Source: a virus. Taken from it: a stretch of DNA of 24,285 bases. Positions 1-9,057 of this stretch are shown piece after piece. The notes below the pieces were generated by a model. That model did not search any database. It had not been told where the DNA came from and saw only the letters and a program-made list of their open reading frames with translations. The position numbers and the translations under genes are program-made. How positions within the stretch are numbered: position 1 is the stretch's first letter; each line of letters opens with the position of its first letter. The DNA is taken from the IMG/VR virus record IMGVR_UViG_3300023223_000475, positions 1 to 24,285 of that record, one strand, 5' to 3'.

Positions 1-2
1 AC

Positions 3-224
3 GAAGTGTTTCAAGCATTTTTTGTAATGAGCGAAACGCGGACCGCTGGCTTTGGTGGATATGAGGCGATAAAGATTTCCGAAATCAAAGCGTGGATAGA
101 GCTTTTTGACGTTACCGAGAAGATTGAATTTATTGTGATGATCAGGAGAATGGACGACTTCCATCTTCGATTTATGCGCGATAAAGACGACAAAACAAAA
201 GACAACAAGAAAAGGGGACTTTAA
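3..224 (+). CDS. Tail assembly chaperone-like protein, C-terminal part (5' end outside window)
   Basis: The frame is open from the window edge, so this is the 3' end of a longer gene; a GTG at position 6 is probably internal. The visible protein is about 73 residues and ends with a very charged tail rich in Asp and Lys. The segment with SETRTAGFGGYEAIKISEIK followed by aromatic and hydrophobic residues resembles the short tail-assembly chaperones that sit just before tape measure genes in alphaproteobacterial phages and gene transfer agents, which carry a Gly-x-x-x-I-x-x-x-E-I pattern. Its place, 2 bp upstream of the tape measure gene, fits that role: such proteins coat the tape measure during tail assembly. 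The family match is from memory and the N-terminus is not visible, so the call is moderate. Confidence 0.55.
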   Translation, partial: EVFQAFFVMSETRTAGFGGYEAIKISEIKAWIELFDVTEKIEFIVMIRRMDDFHLRFMRDKDDKTKDNKKRGL

Positions 225-226
225 TA

Positions 227-3200
227 ATGGTTAACGAAACACCGATTGATATTGTCATAGTTGACAAGACCAAACGCGGTCGTGATCAGGTCGTTAAATC
301 CCTTGATGATATAGAAAAGGCGGCAGGCGGAACCGGTAGAGCCATCGGCGGAGCTGAAAAGTCTTTGACAAAGTTCGGAAGCGCAGGGGTAACGACCAAG
401 AAAATATTAACTGGTGTTGTGGCGGCCCTGTCCATCCGTCAAATAGTACAATTCACACGATCTATTGTTGATGCTACTGTTGAACTTGAAGGGTTAAACA
501 TTACCCTTGAAACCGTATTCGGCAGCGTTCAGGAAGCACAAAAACAATTTAGATTCGTAGCAGGCGAAGCCGATCGGCTTGGTATCTCACTTATAAATTC
601 TGAAAAGTCATTCGCTAAATTTGCGGCGGCCACAACAGGCGCCGGAATATCTGTCGAAAATACTCGAAAAATCTTCACATCCATATCAGAGGCATCAGCG
701 GTCTTAAACCTTAATACTGCCGACACGAACCTTGTATTCATTGCCCTTGAGCAAATAGCGTCGAAAGGCGTTGTCTCTATGGAAGAGCTTAGACAGCAGC
801 TCGGCGAACGTATTCCGGGTACAATGAAGATCGCGGCCGATGCGATGGACTTGCCAATCGCTCAATTTCAAAAGCTGGTTGCGGCGGGTGAAGTTATTTC
901 CGATGAGTTCTTGCCTAAATTTGCGGACGCATTGTCAGAAAAATTCGGGGCAGGCGTAGAGAAGGCGACAGATCGAGCCGCAGCATCATTCGCACGATTC
1001 GAAAATGCTGTCTTCAACCTTCAGACATCAATCGGACGAAGTGGCCTCGTAGATGCGCTTGCTGGTATTGCTGACAATATGACGCTAATCGTTAAAGCTG
1101 CAACCGATTTAAGTCGGGTCGAGATATTTACAGGACAGGGCAAGGGCGGCATTTTTGGACTTGCTGCAATAGGTGAAACAATAAGCGGCATCGGAATTCG
1201 CATCAAGGATGAGGTCGAGATCGTCGTTGGCTCAATTATAACCGCTGAACAAAAGATCACTAAACTTCGTAGCGATCTTGCCAAGCTAGGTCAAGACCCG
1301 CGTTTTTCAGAAAAGGGTCGTTCCAGAATTACCAAGGCCATTGAAAAAGAAGAAAAGGCACTTAAAACGTTGATTATGCGACGCAAAGTGCTTTTAGGCA
1401 TTACTGAAGAAGATATCGCCGCAAGAAAAAAGGCTCTTGTGGTTGGGGTGACAGAGGGCAAAATAGCCAGTAAATTAATCGATTCACTCGAAGGAAAGGC
1501 GCAGACATTACGATTGTCAACCGCCGCTACTGTAGAGGAAACACTTGCTTTATTAGATTTAACTGACGCAACGACCGGACCCGGCGGTCAGGTGGAAGCT
1601 ATAAAAAAATTGTTAACTGAAATCGACCGACTTGAACAGAAGAAAAAAGAATCTTCAAAAGGCTTCGATGTTATGGCGGAGGCCGGAAAGAATGCATTCA
1701 ATGACATCAAAGACGCGGCTGATGATGCGCTCGTCAATCTATTTGAAGGCAATATTCAAAACGTAAAAGACTTTTTTAACGAGGTAAAATCGATCGGAAT
1801 TAGGGCGCTTGTCGAAATAGGAACTTCAAAAGCATTGTCAGGATTTGGATTCAACGCAGCGACAGGAGCTTTCGGCGGGGCACGGACTAGGGGCGCTGGC
1901 GCCGCTGGTGGTGGTGGCATTGGTGGAAGTGACATAGCATCGACCGGCCTTTCAATTGCAGGCGGTGGAATTGCTAACGCTGCGGGCTTTTCGTTTGGCC
2001 TTGGTGGCTTCGGCGGCATTCCTTTCGGCGGATTTGCGGGAGCAACGGGAGTTGCTGCGGGAGGTGGTGCCGCAAGTTTGGGATCAACAGTACTTGCTGG
2101 AATAGGAGCGGCGGCGCCGTTTTTAATTGCCGCAGCAATTCCTTTGATTATTGGCGCATTACAAAAACAAAAACGGGCTTTCTCAGGGGCAATCACAGCA
2201 ATATCTGAGACAGGCGAATTCACCAGCGAAAGATCAAAAGCGAGTTCAGTCACCGATACCAATGCGGTTGACGCATTATTCGGAACGGTTACGGGATTTC
2301 TAGCAACCATATCTCAACAGACAGGCGCACGATTTGGCGAGGGTACTAACTTAGGTGTCGAATTGGGCAAAGATGCAAATGATTTCAGGATATTAGTTGA
2401 AGACGAATTCATTGACTCACTTGATAATATAAAGGAAAAGATAGCCTTTGACCCTCAAGACGAAGAGTCTATTTCAAATGCTATTGCTAATGTTACATTG
2501 AGGTTTTTAGAGACTGCCGACGTCGGTGATGACGTAGCTATTGCCCTGCAAAATATAAATTCTGAATTAACCAGCGCCGATGAATTACTTTCTGACCTTA
2601 CGTTTGCAGCTAATTTCAGAGGGTTATTCTTACCTATTAAAGATACATTTACAGAATTTGAGGCAACAATCAGAGAGTTGACTATAGCCTTTGAAGAGGC
2701 AAGCGAGACAGCGAAACGACTTGGACTCGATGAAAATGTTTTGACAGCAAACCGGGTTGTTGCAAATAAGCAGATAAAAGACGACTTCGATAATCAAATA
2801 AGGCGTCAATTGCTTGGAGTTCGTGACCCGCAATCACTGGCATTAGAAAACTTAAACATTGAGTTCGCAGAAATTCGCAGAAATGCTATAGCCGCAGGCG
2901 CCGATTTATTGCAGGTCGAACAGCTCTTCGCAGAAGAAAGAAGCGATATAATTTCCGAAGGGATTAGAAGTGCGTCAGCTTCATTGACGGCAGGCGTTAG
3001 CCGCTTTTTATCGGGAATAGGTCTATTCAGAAACAAGCTTGAACTTGACCCGAAGCTGTCACTTTCCACAAATGCACAAAGAGCGGCCGCCGCCCAAGGG
3101 ATTTTTAGCTCGCTACAGGCGCGAATCGCTGGCGGGGATATCACAGCACTCGACGAATTACAGCGCACGTCAGAAGATACGCTTTCGGCCATTATCGACA

Positions 3201-3889
3201 ACTTTGGTTCAACAGGTCCATCAGTCGAATTCCTTTCAGATATAAAAGACCTACTTGATGCCGGCGAAGCATTGGCAAATTCTACGCTATCGACTGAAGA
3301 TAAAATTCTGGTACAAAACGAAGAACAGACCGACCTATTAAAACAGATCGCATTAGGCAACGCAAGCATCGCTCTTGCTGGAATTGGCGGACTTTCCAAC
3401 GCAAGTTTATTGCGATCGGGCGAGTCAATCGACGATATATCCAAAAGATTTACTGGACTGAATGAGCTTCCGACGTTAACCGTCAGGAAGTTAAAGGCAT
3501 TAGCAGGCTTTGATTTTAGCGCAGAAGAAAATAAAAAACGTTCATTTGCTGAATTTGCAAAAGCCAATCCGGACAAGGGAGTTTTGTTTAACTCATTGGT
3601 AGAGTTATTGGGTGGCGAGGGTCAGACATTTGCAGATGGCGGCATTGCTTCAGGCTTCGGCCTTGTGGGCGAGCGCGGCCCGGAAATAGTAAACTTTGGA
3701 AGTCCTTCACGCGTGTTCAGCAATAGCGAAAGCGGTTCAATGCTAGGTATGACAGCTATGTCACGGGCGTTAAATCAATTAACTTCATTAACACAGGCTA
3801 ACGGAATGGCGATAATAAACCGCCTTGAAAGAGTTGTTGCTCAAGTGTCCGAATCAAATGAAACCCTTGGAAGGCTTGTAAATAATTAG
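227..3889 (+). CDS. Tail tape measure protein
   Basis: This 1220-residue protein is the longest gene in the window and sets tail length in siphoviruses while acting in the tail lumen. Residues about 80-240 match the tape-measure N-terminal domain pattern, with the characteristic stretch LRQQLGERIPGTMKIAADAM at about 188-207. A long helical region follows. A Gly/Ala-rich part then leads to a hydrophobic segment (APFLIAAAIPLIIGAL), typical of the membrane-active portion. The C-terminus carries the common tape-measure ending FADGGIASGFGLVGERGPEI. The start ATG has an AAGGGG ribosome site about 10 bases upstream and lies 2 bp after the previous stop. Upstream is a chaperone-like gene and downstream a tail-tip gene, the usual order. 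Confidence is high from length, motifs and position. Confidence 0.95.
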   Translation: MVNETPIDIVIVDKTKRGRDQVVKSLDDIEKAAGGTGRAIGGAEKSLTKFGSAGVTTKKILTGVVAALSIRQIVQFTRSIVDATVELEGLNITLETVFGSVQEAQKQFRFVAGEADRLGISLINSEKSFAKFAAATTGAGISVENTRKIFTSISEASAVLNLNTADTNLVFIALEQIASKGVVSMEELRQQLGERIPGTMKIAADAMDLPIAQFQKLVAAGEVISDEFLPKFADALSEKFGAGVEKATDRAAASFARFENAVFNLQTSIGRSGLVDALAGIADNMTLIVKAATDLSRVEIFTGQGKGGIFGLAAIGETISGIGIRIKDEVEIVVGSIITAEQKITKLRSDLAKLGQDPRFSEKGRSRITKAIEKEEKALKTLIMRRKVLLGITEEDIAARKKALVVGVTEGKIASKLIDSLEGKAQTLRLSTAATVEETLALLDLTDATTGPGGQVEAIKKLLTEIDRLEQKKKESSKGFDVMAEAGKNAFNDIKDAADDALVNLFEGNIQNVKDFFNEVKSIGIRALVEIGTSKALSGFGFNAATGAFGGARTRGAGAAGGGGIGGSDIASTGLSIAGGGIANAAGFSFGLGGFGGIPFGGFAGATGVAAGGGAASLGSTVLAGIGAAAPFLIAAAIPLIIGALQKQKRAFSGAITAISETGEFTSERSKASSVTDTNAVDALFGTVTGFLATISQQTGARFGEGTNLGVELGKDANDFRILVEDEFIDSLDNIKEKIAFDPQDEESISNAIANVTLRFLETADVGDDVAIALQNINSELTSADELLSDLTFAANFRGLFLPIKDTFTEFEATIRELTIAFEEASETAKRLGLDENVLTANRVVANKQIKDDFDNQIRRQLLGVRDPQSLALENLNIEFAEIRRNAIAAGADLLQVEQLFAEERSDIISEGIRSASASLTAGVSRFLSGIGLFRNKLELDPKLSLSTNAQRAAAAQGIFSSLQARIAGGDITALDELQRTSEDTLSAIIDNFGSTGPSVEFLSDIKDLLDAGEALANSTLSTEDKILVQNEEQTDLLKQIALGNASIALAGIGGLSNASLLRSGESIDDISKRFTGLNELPTLTVRKLKALAGFDFSAEENKKRSFAEFAKANPDKGVLFNSLVELLGGEGQTFADGGIASGFGLVGERGPEIVNFGSPSRVFSNSESGSMLGMTAMSRALNQLTSLTQANGMAIINRLERVVAQVSESNETLGRLVNN

Positions 3890-3899
3890 GTAGCAAACA

Positions 3900-5555
3900 A
3901 TGGTCAAAGAAATAAATCAATTCCTTTTCGAATTTGATTCACATGACGGAGCATCAGTAACTCGGCAACGTTTTGCAACAGGAAAAGGATTCCAGACAAA
4001 GAAGTCGGAAACACCTTCCCTTGCGAAGTACAAGGCGTTACTCGTTGATTCCGGTCTAGTAGAAAGTTTTTTATTTAAAAATGCAACAACTCGCGGGACG
4101 TCATTTACTGGCGCCGGAAAGGTTAGATTAAATAATGCAGATCGTGGGCTTGATTTTTTATTCGACGAAGGCGCTGACGGTCGTGAAGCAATTATCAGGG
4201 AAAACAAAGGACCGAATTTCCCGGCTGATTTTCCTTCCCGGTTTACAGGTTCCGTCGATAGAAAGACATTTACAGACTTATTCCTTGATATTGATCTTGC
4301 TGATAAACTTGGCGCTATATTTGCGCTACCGTTTCAAACATTTAAATATGCCGGCAATAATTCGGGCGGAACCGATGTTGAAGGAACTGCCGATGATATT
4401 GGAGGGCTTCCAAAACCACGTTTGCGCGGAAACGCATTAAACTTTCAACCGATTCTTGTAAATGAATCAACAAGAATATATCAAATTTCGTCAGACGAAA
4501 TAGAATCTGTTGACGTTGTTTATGATGGTCGTGCGGCTTTGACACTGGATACATTACATACTGATTTTGCAACATTTCTTGGTGACACAGCAACAGCCGG
4601 ACAATTTAACGTATATGAAGGCGATAACACAGAAGCCCTTGGGACGAACGACAGGGGCGCGTATATAATGTTAGGTAGTGACCCAGCCTTTCAGTTAACT
4701 TGTGACGCTACCGAAGGCGCTACGACGGGAGACAGGACGTTCGCGCAAATAGCAAAGAGAATAATTGAGGATAGAGGTTTTACTGTTGACGCCGCTGCTG
4801 TTACAGCGCTTGATACACTTGTCGCTTTTGAGGTTCAACACTGGCAAGGAACACAAGAAACTAATCCGGGCGAAGTTATTGACGCGCTTGCCGTTAGTAT
4901 TGGTGCATTTTGGACCGATGATATTACGTTAGCAAATGATTTTACACTTGGTCAACTTGCGTTACCAACATTTGTCGAAAAGAAAAAAACATTTACGAAT
5001 CAACAGTTAATGAATTTATCAAAAAACGAAAAGATTCGAATCGTTCGTAGTAATGATCCTGAAAAGGGTATTCCTATTAATCGGATTAACTTGGGATATT
5101 CACAAAATTATACGATTATGGCAATCGACGATCTAACTGGCGTCGGAAAAACACTTGCCGAAGCAGCAAAGATTAACGAACCATTTAGAAAGGTTAATTC
5201 ATCTGACGCAACAGTCAAAATAAAGAATTTGAATTCGCCTGAAATGAATCTTAATACTAAATTAGTAAATAAGACAAACGCTCAGAGTATAGCAGATTTT
5301 TGGCTTCAGTTATATAGTTTGCAACGTCAGTTTATTGAATTCCGTGTTCCAATCGAATTAGGTGAATCAATTAACTTAGATGATGTTGTCAGCGTTGATA
5401 GTAAATTATATAGGATAATGGGGAAAAGAATTCGTTTTCCACGAGCCGGGGCTTCCGGTGAAACCGCTGTCGCAATAACATTTCAGGGTTGGGGTGGAAT
5501 ACCTGACCAACCGAATGATGTGTTTAGCGTCGATTTCAGCGACGATTTTGATTAA
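3900..5555 (+). CDS. Tail tip / hub-like structural protein
   Basis: A 551-residue protein directly after the tape measure gene, the position of distal-tail or hub proteins. The N-terminal half (about 1-200) follows a pattern I know from a family of phage and prophage tail proteins: an early RFATGKGF, then a GxGxxxLxNADRGLDFL stretch near 71-87, a second part with FPxxFTGSVDR, and YAGNNSGGTDVEGTADDIGG followed by PKPRLRG near 150-176. The C-terminal third contains the sequence GESINLDDVVSVDSKLYRIMG, resembling the closing beta-barrel of baseplate hub proteins. An AGG site precedes the ATG. The exact molecular role (baseplate hub, adaptor or fibre attachment) cannot be fixed from sequence; membership in the tail tip is well supported by context. 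Confidence 0.75.
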   Translation: MVKEINQFLFEFDSHDGASVTRQRFATGKGFQTKKSETPSLAKYKALLVDSGLVESFLFKNATTRGTSFTGAGKVRLNNADRGLDFLFDEGADGREAIIRENKGPNFPADFPSRFTGSVDRKTFTDLFLDIDLADKLGAIFALPFQTFKYAGNNSGGTDVEGTADDIGGLPKPRLRGNALNFQPILVNESTRIYQISSDEIESVDVVYDGRAALTLDTLHTDFATFLGDTATAGQFNVYEGDNTEALGTNDRGAYIMLGSDPAFQLTCDATEGATTGDRTFAQIAKRIIEDRGFTVDAAAVTALDTLVAFEVQHWQGTQETNPGEVIDALAVSIGAFWTDDITLANDFTLGQLALPTFVEKKKTFTNQQLMNLSKNEKIRIVRSNDPEKGIPINRINLGYSQNYTIMAIDDLTGVGKTLAEAAKINEPFRKVNSSDATVKIKNLNSPEMNLNTKLVNKTNAQSIADFWLQLYSLQRQFIEFRVPIELGESINLDDVVSVDSKLYRIMGKRIRFPRAGASGETAVAITFQGWGGIPDQPNDVFSVDFSDDFD

Positions 5556-5566
5556 AAGGAAAAATT

Positions 5567-6109
5567 ATGGTCGATACAATAAGAACATTAACAGATTTAT
5601 TAAATAATTTCTTTCAAGATGGACAACCAGCCGGCAGTATAACGCCGAACGATGTGCGGGACTTTCTTGTCAGCGTTTCTGACCCACATTTTTCAGGTAC
5701 ACTAAACGTAGCGGCAGAAACGTCGATCGCTACTCAAGATGTATTTGTCAAAGCCGCTGGCACAACAACCCTATCTGTTGCAAAAGATTGGACACAAACA
5801 GCCGACGGAACTTGGAGATATGACGGTCCTGTAGTATCACAACATCAATTTGTTGCGTTGATGTCATGGTCCGCCGCTACTGGCGGCGAACAGTTACGCT
5901 TTAGATTAGCAAAAAATGGCACTACGCTTCCAGCATCAGAGCAAAATATTTTACCAAACAATGCTTCGGATATTCAGGCAGTTACAATAGGTATTGATAT
6001 TTCTATGGCGACAAATGATACTATTGAAATTTTCTGCGCAAATGGCACAAGTACAAATAACATGACTCTGGAATTCATGTGTATAATGGCAAGGGGGCTT
6101 TTTGGTTAA
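5567..6109 (+). CDS. Short tail-fibre / receptor-binding-like protein
   Basis: A 180-residue protein with an AAAGGA ribosome site 7 bases before the ATG. Residues about 5-35 (TDLLNNFFQDGQPAGSITP, then NDVRDFLVSV) follow the N-terminal pattern of many phage tail-fibre proteins, in which a short helix and the motif I-x-P-x-D-V/L-R-D-F-L precede the fibre shaft. The remainder is Thr/Ser/Ala-rich beta-strand sequence ending in a compact segment that could be a trimeric C1q/TNF-like knob. That fold suggestion is inference. The stop overlaps the next start (TAATG). Expected role: part of the tail tip that touches the host surface. Confidence 0.6.
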   Translation: MVDTIRTLTDLLNNFFQDGQPAGSITPNDVRDFLVSVSDPHFSGTLNVAAETSIATQDVFVKAAGTTTLSVAKDWTQTADGTWRYDGPVVSQHQFVALMSWSAATGGEQLRFRLAKNGTTLPASEQNILPNNASDIQAVTIGIDISMATNDTIEIFCANGTSTNNMTLEFMCIMARGLFG

Positions 6110-7251
6110 TGGGAAATATATTAATTGGATTACCTAATTGGATAAAGCAAGAAAGCGTTTTTGACGTGAAGTTCGGTTCAGGAAACTGGGAAAGCACTGA
6201 TCCGCTTATAAATCTTCAGGGAAAATTTTTCTTTGATAAGGCTATTTCGCAGGGTGTAACATTACCCGACACGAAAATGGACATCGACCTTGATTTACAG
6301 CGTGACACGAAAATGGTTGTAGTTACAAATAGCAATGTAACGAAGATCGCAAAGATAAAGATTCGAGGTGCAATCGACCCCGCTTGGACAGGTGTTGTCG
6401 TGAACGGCGTCAATTCCAGTGGAGCGACTACGTTAAACGTCACCGAAGGCGCTGCAACGATAGCCGTTGGCGAATGCTTTTCAATAGCTGGCGACACTGA
6501 TACGAATGGTGATCTCACGATCTATAACGTTACTTCTGTCGCTGCGGGGGTCTTGGGGATTGAAAACACCTTTGACGGGGCCGGGTTATTAAATGCTACA
6601 GTTGGCGCGGAGGTTATGACCACGCATTCCGGTGACTTTGTGACCGGGTCATCACTAGTGTTTGATACCGGATTAGTTGATTATATTGGTAAAACAGTTG
6701 AAGTCGGCGTCCGTGTTTGGGGTCAACCCGGCGTATGGGATGGAAAGCCGGGCGACGAAGAGTTCGCGGAATTAGGATTTCCGAAACCATTTATTCATAT
6801 ACTGACAGCTTTTGAATTTATTCAGTATGTCAGAATCGAAATTGATGATACGACAAACGCCGCTTCAGGAATTGAAGTTGATGGATTATACGTCGCATCA
6901 GCATATAGGCCGACAAACAACTTGTCGTTCGGGGCAACGGTGGGGCTTAAAAGTAACACCACGTCAGAAAACAGCGCCGGCGGCGTGGAGGTGTTTAACA
7001 CCGAAGAGTCGCAACGCTTTGTAAATGGGAAACTTGAAAACGTATCTATTTCGGAGGCGTGGGCGAATCAGTTTGATCGTCAGCGTCAGTTTGATATATC
7101 CGATGACTTTTTCTTCATATTCGACGAAGATGCTGAAGAGTTATTGACTCGCCAATCTTTCCCGGCGCGTTATGTCAATCTTAATCCACTGGAATATAAT
7201 TTCTTTAACGTGATCGATACAGCGATTCAGGTTTTAGAAAAATTAGCATAA
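6109..7251 (+). CDS. Virion tail protein of unknown fold
   Basis: A GTG at 6079 would extend this frame. I prefer ATG 6109 because it overlaps the upstream stop as TAATG and has AAGGGGG about 11 bases before it. The resulting product has 380 residues. It starts with MGNILIGLPNWI, has no transmembrane segment, and is rich in beta-prone Gly/Thr/Val sequence. The middle portion (about 95-165) resembles short tail-fibre repeats with alternating GVVVNG, ATTLNV and GECFSIAGDTDTNG-type strands. The C-terminal part is acidic and aromatic (ISDDFFFIFDEDAEELL). Its place among tail-tip genes makes a structural role likely. I do not recognise a named family. Confidence 0.6.
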   Translation: MGNILIGLPNWIKQESVFDVKFGSGNWESTDPLINLQGKFFFDKAISQGVTLPDTKMDIDLDLQRDTKMVVVTNSNVTKIAKIKIRGAIDPAWTGVVVNGVNSSGATTLNVTEGAATIAVGECFSIAGDTDTNGDLTIYNVTSVAAGVLGIENTFDGAGLLNATVGAEVMTTHSGDFVTGSSLVFDTGLVDYIGKTVEVGVRVWGQPGVWDGKPGDEEFAELGFPKPFIHILTAFEFIQYVRIEIDDTTNAASGIEVDGLYVASAYRPTNNLSFGATVGLKSNTTSENSAGGVEVFNTEESQRFVNGKLENVSISEAWANQFDRQRQFDISDDFFFIFDEDAEELLTRQSFPARYVNLNPLEYNFFNVIDTAIQVLEKLA

Positions 7252-7264
7252 GGAGCATGAAAAA

Positions 7265-8089
7265 ATGACTATAATTGTTGTAAACGGTACAACTTATGAT
7301 ACCGATGATCTAACTTCACAAGGGGGCCGTGGCTATGAAGTTGCTACGCTTGCCGGGACCGGTGAAACACTTCCCTTTTATATAGCGATAATGCGTGACG
7401 CCGTTGCTGACGCCACACTTCAAATGGTTACGACGTCCGTAACAAGCGTTACAATTGGAATTGGATCAAAAGTTTTTACATTACTTGCGGCTTTACCCTT
7501 TCAGGTTGGTGCCTTTGTTCAAATTGCTAGCGAGGCAAGCGGGGCAAATTTTATGTTTGGACAGGTCACGGATATGACGGGAAGCGTTTTGACTCTCGAT
7601 GTTCAGGTGATTGGAGGTTCTGGAACCCTAACCGACTGGAACGTTGGTGCCGCCGGGGCGCGTGGATCAACAGGGGCAGGTATAACGGCAATTGTTGAAG
7701 ACACTACCCCACAACTTGGCGGCGCGCTAGATGGTCAGAACGAAAATATCACCGACGTCAATTTTCCGAAGTTTCCTGTTCGCGGAACTGTGTTACTTGA
7801 AGTTGGTGAAGATGTTACGAAATTGATTATTAAAAATGTTCAACAAGCATTTACATTAACTGAATTTATTGGGATAAGTGATTCAGGAACTATAACAGCT
7901 TCGTTACAGATTAATGGAGTTGAAACAGCAACACTTAGCATCACATCAACAGAGTCAATCGATAATACTTTTGTTGACGATAGTGTTGCGGTTGATGATG
8001 ATATAACAATTGTATTTTCAAGTAATTCAGCGGCAGTCAATGCGTTTATGCACATTGTTGGCGAAGAAACACTAGATATACCGACATAG
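7265..8089 (+). CDS. Tail fibre protein
   Basis: A 274-residue protein with a clear AAGGAG site before its ATG. Residues about 58-135 hold a module common in phage fibres: TSVTIGIGSKVFTLLAALPF, then a Gly/Ala-rich strand region and VIGGSGTLTDWNVGAAGARG. At about 145-165 there is EDTTPQLGGALDGQNENI, the familiar linker motif of the type DTTPQLGG-x-LD-x-x-x-x-x-I that recurs in tail fibres. The C-terminal 100 residues are Thr/Ser/Val-rich beta sequence with acidic ends and may be a receptor-binding head. It lies in the middle of the fibre cluster. The tail-fibre call is good; receptor specificity cannot be told. Confidence 0.7.
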   Translation: MTIIVVNGTTYDTDDLTSQGGRGYEVATLAGTGETLPFYIAIMRDAVADATLQMVTTSVTSVTIGIGSKVFTLLAALPFQVGAFVQIASEASGANFMFGQVTDMTGSVLTLDVQVIGGSGTLTDWNVGAAGARGSTGAGITAIVEDTTPQLGGALDGQNENITDVNFPKFPVRGTVLLEVGEDVTKLIIKNVQQAFTLTEFIGISDSGTITASLQINGVETATLSITSTESIDNTFVDDSVAVDDDITIVFSSNSAAVNAFMHIVGEETLDIPT

Positions 8090-8098
8090 GGGATAAGT

Positions 8099-8635
8099 AT
8101 GGATTTTTCAAGAACATTTGCACAAGCTGGTGGTATTAAGTCTATTCAGACGGATACGTTTACAATAGGTGCTTCAGCCACTGGAACAGATACAATTACA
8201 GCAGTTGTTCCCGGTAACTCAATAATACTTTATGGCGGCTGTACTGAGACTGCAACAGCTAATGAACCAAGAAATACTTGTCATTCACTGGAAATTACGA
8301 ACAGTACAACAATAACCGGTGAAAAGTTTCAACCCGCAGGCTCGACAGTAATTCGCTATACTGTTATAGAGTTTAATCCCGGTGTTCTCGAATCTGTTCA
8401 ATATGGAACAATTGATTTAGATGGGGCTGAAGTCACCGACACAGCGACGGTTAGCGCGGTTGTAACTGCAAATTCAGTAGTTTTTGCAACCGGAGAATCA
8501 GGATATAGCACAAGTGGCGGTAATGATGAAAATCATGGACGGTTTGATCTAACAAGTACGACAGTAATAACATTAACAAGACTAAACGGGGCGCAAAGTT
8601 GTCACCGTGGGTTTGCACTAGTGGAGTTTAAATAA
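8099..8635 (+). CDS. Tandem beta-domain virion protein
   Basis: A 178-residue beta-rich protein with two similar halves. Residues about 15-93 contain TDTITAVVPGNSIILYGG, then LEITNSTTITGEKF, ending YTVIEF. Residues about 98-177 contain TDTATVSAVVTANSVVFATG, then FDLTSTTVITLTRL, ending FALVEF. The shared order (T-x-T-x-x-A-V-V-x-x-NS, then ST-T-V/I-T, then a closing V/I-EF strand) suggests a duplicated small beta-sandwich. Similar repeats occur in uncharacterised phage and prophage proteins next to tail fibres. Two Cys in the first half and one in the second may pair. It overlaps the next gene (TAATG). Role is inferred from position: a tip or capsid decoration. Confidence 0.55.
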   Translation: MDFSRTFAQAGGIKSIQTDTFTIGASATGTDTITAVVPGNSIILYGGCTETATANEPRNTCHSLEITNSTTITGEKFQPAGSTVIRYTVIEFNPGVLESVQYGTIDLDGAEVTDTATVSAVVTANSVVFATGESGYSTSGGNDENHGRFDLTSTTVITLTRLNGAQSCHRGFALVEFK

Positions 8636-8880
8636 TGGACACATATTTACAGTTTAGAGATGGAATACAAAGGGCTAGAGTTACAAGCTTAGAAGCACCT
8701 AATATTGACGGCACAGACAAAACCCACCAAGTAAAGGTTGCGCCTTACAGGGGTAAGGTTAGATTTGATGTAGCTAATAAAAAACTGATACCACAAAAGC
8801 TAGAAAATAATGTACATGTTGATGATTTATCTAAAGCTAAGATATCAGTGTTAGCTAAAAATATCAAAACAAGAAAATAG
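8635..8880 (+). CDS. Small basic protein, unknown
   Basis: An 81-residue protein whose ATG overlaps the previous stop (TAATG), so it is probably translationally coupled. It is basic (many Lys and Arg), has no transmembrane segment or Cys, and ends KAKISVLAKNIKTRK. No family is recognised. It closes the virion gene block; the next reading frame starts directly at its stop codon. Confidence 0.5.
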   Translation: MDTYLQFRDGIQRARVTSLEAPNIDGTDKTHQVKVAPYRGKVRFDVANKKLIPQKLENNVHVDDLSKAKISVLAKNIKTRK

Positions 8881-9056
8881 ATGAACATTTTGTTTTTATA
8901 ATTATACTATTTCTCCTTTTGGCTTCTCCTTTTGATTGGCGCGGAGTCACCATCGCGCTGATCATTGGGGGCGGTCATGTCTTTTGTAGGGCAGACAAGC
9001 GCTTTTTATTATGCTATCATAGGGTTTATAGGACCGTTTTAAATATTGGGGTTTAA
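8881..9056 (+). pseudogene. Possible frameshifted small membrane protein
   Basis: An ATG follows the previous TAG directly but gives only six codons before TAA. The frame one base later is open from 8859 to a TAA at 9054-9056. It reads as a hydrophobic stretch (FIIILFLLLASPFDWRG) followed by TIALIIGGGHVFCRADKRF and a basic tail. If one T were added to the T run at 8893-8897, the two frames would join into a 58-residue membrane protein beginning at 8881 and ending just before the next gene. The open frame itself has no ATG or GTG start near its beginning; a TTG at 8919 is the only option. It could be a sequencing error, a real frameshift mutation, a programmed shift or a chance open frame. Confidence 0.35.
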
Positions 9057-9057
9057 G

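Noticed and set aside
1756-3576. Long minus-strand open frames under the tape measure gene (184 and 256 codons)
   Set aside because: They mirror the codon pattern of the plus-strand tape measure gene, are compositionally biased (Pro/Ala or Ser-rich) and lack ribosome sites.
4135-4593. Overlapping open frames on both strands within the tail-tip gene
   Set aside because: They lie fully inside a well-supported 551-codon gene and show no domain or ribosome site.
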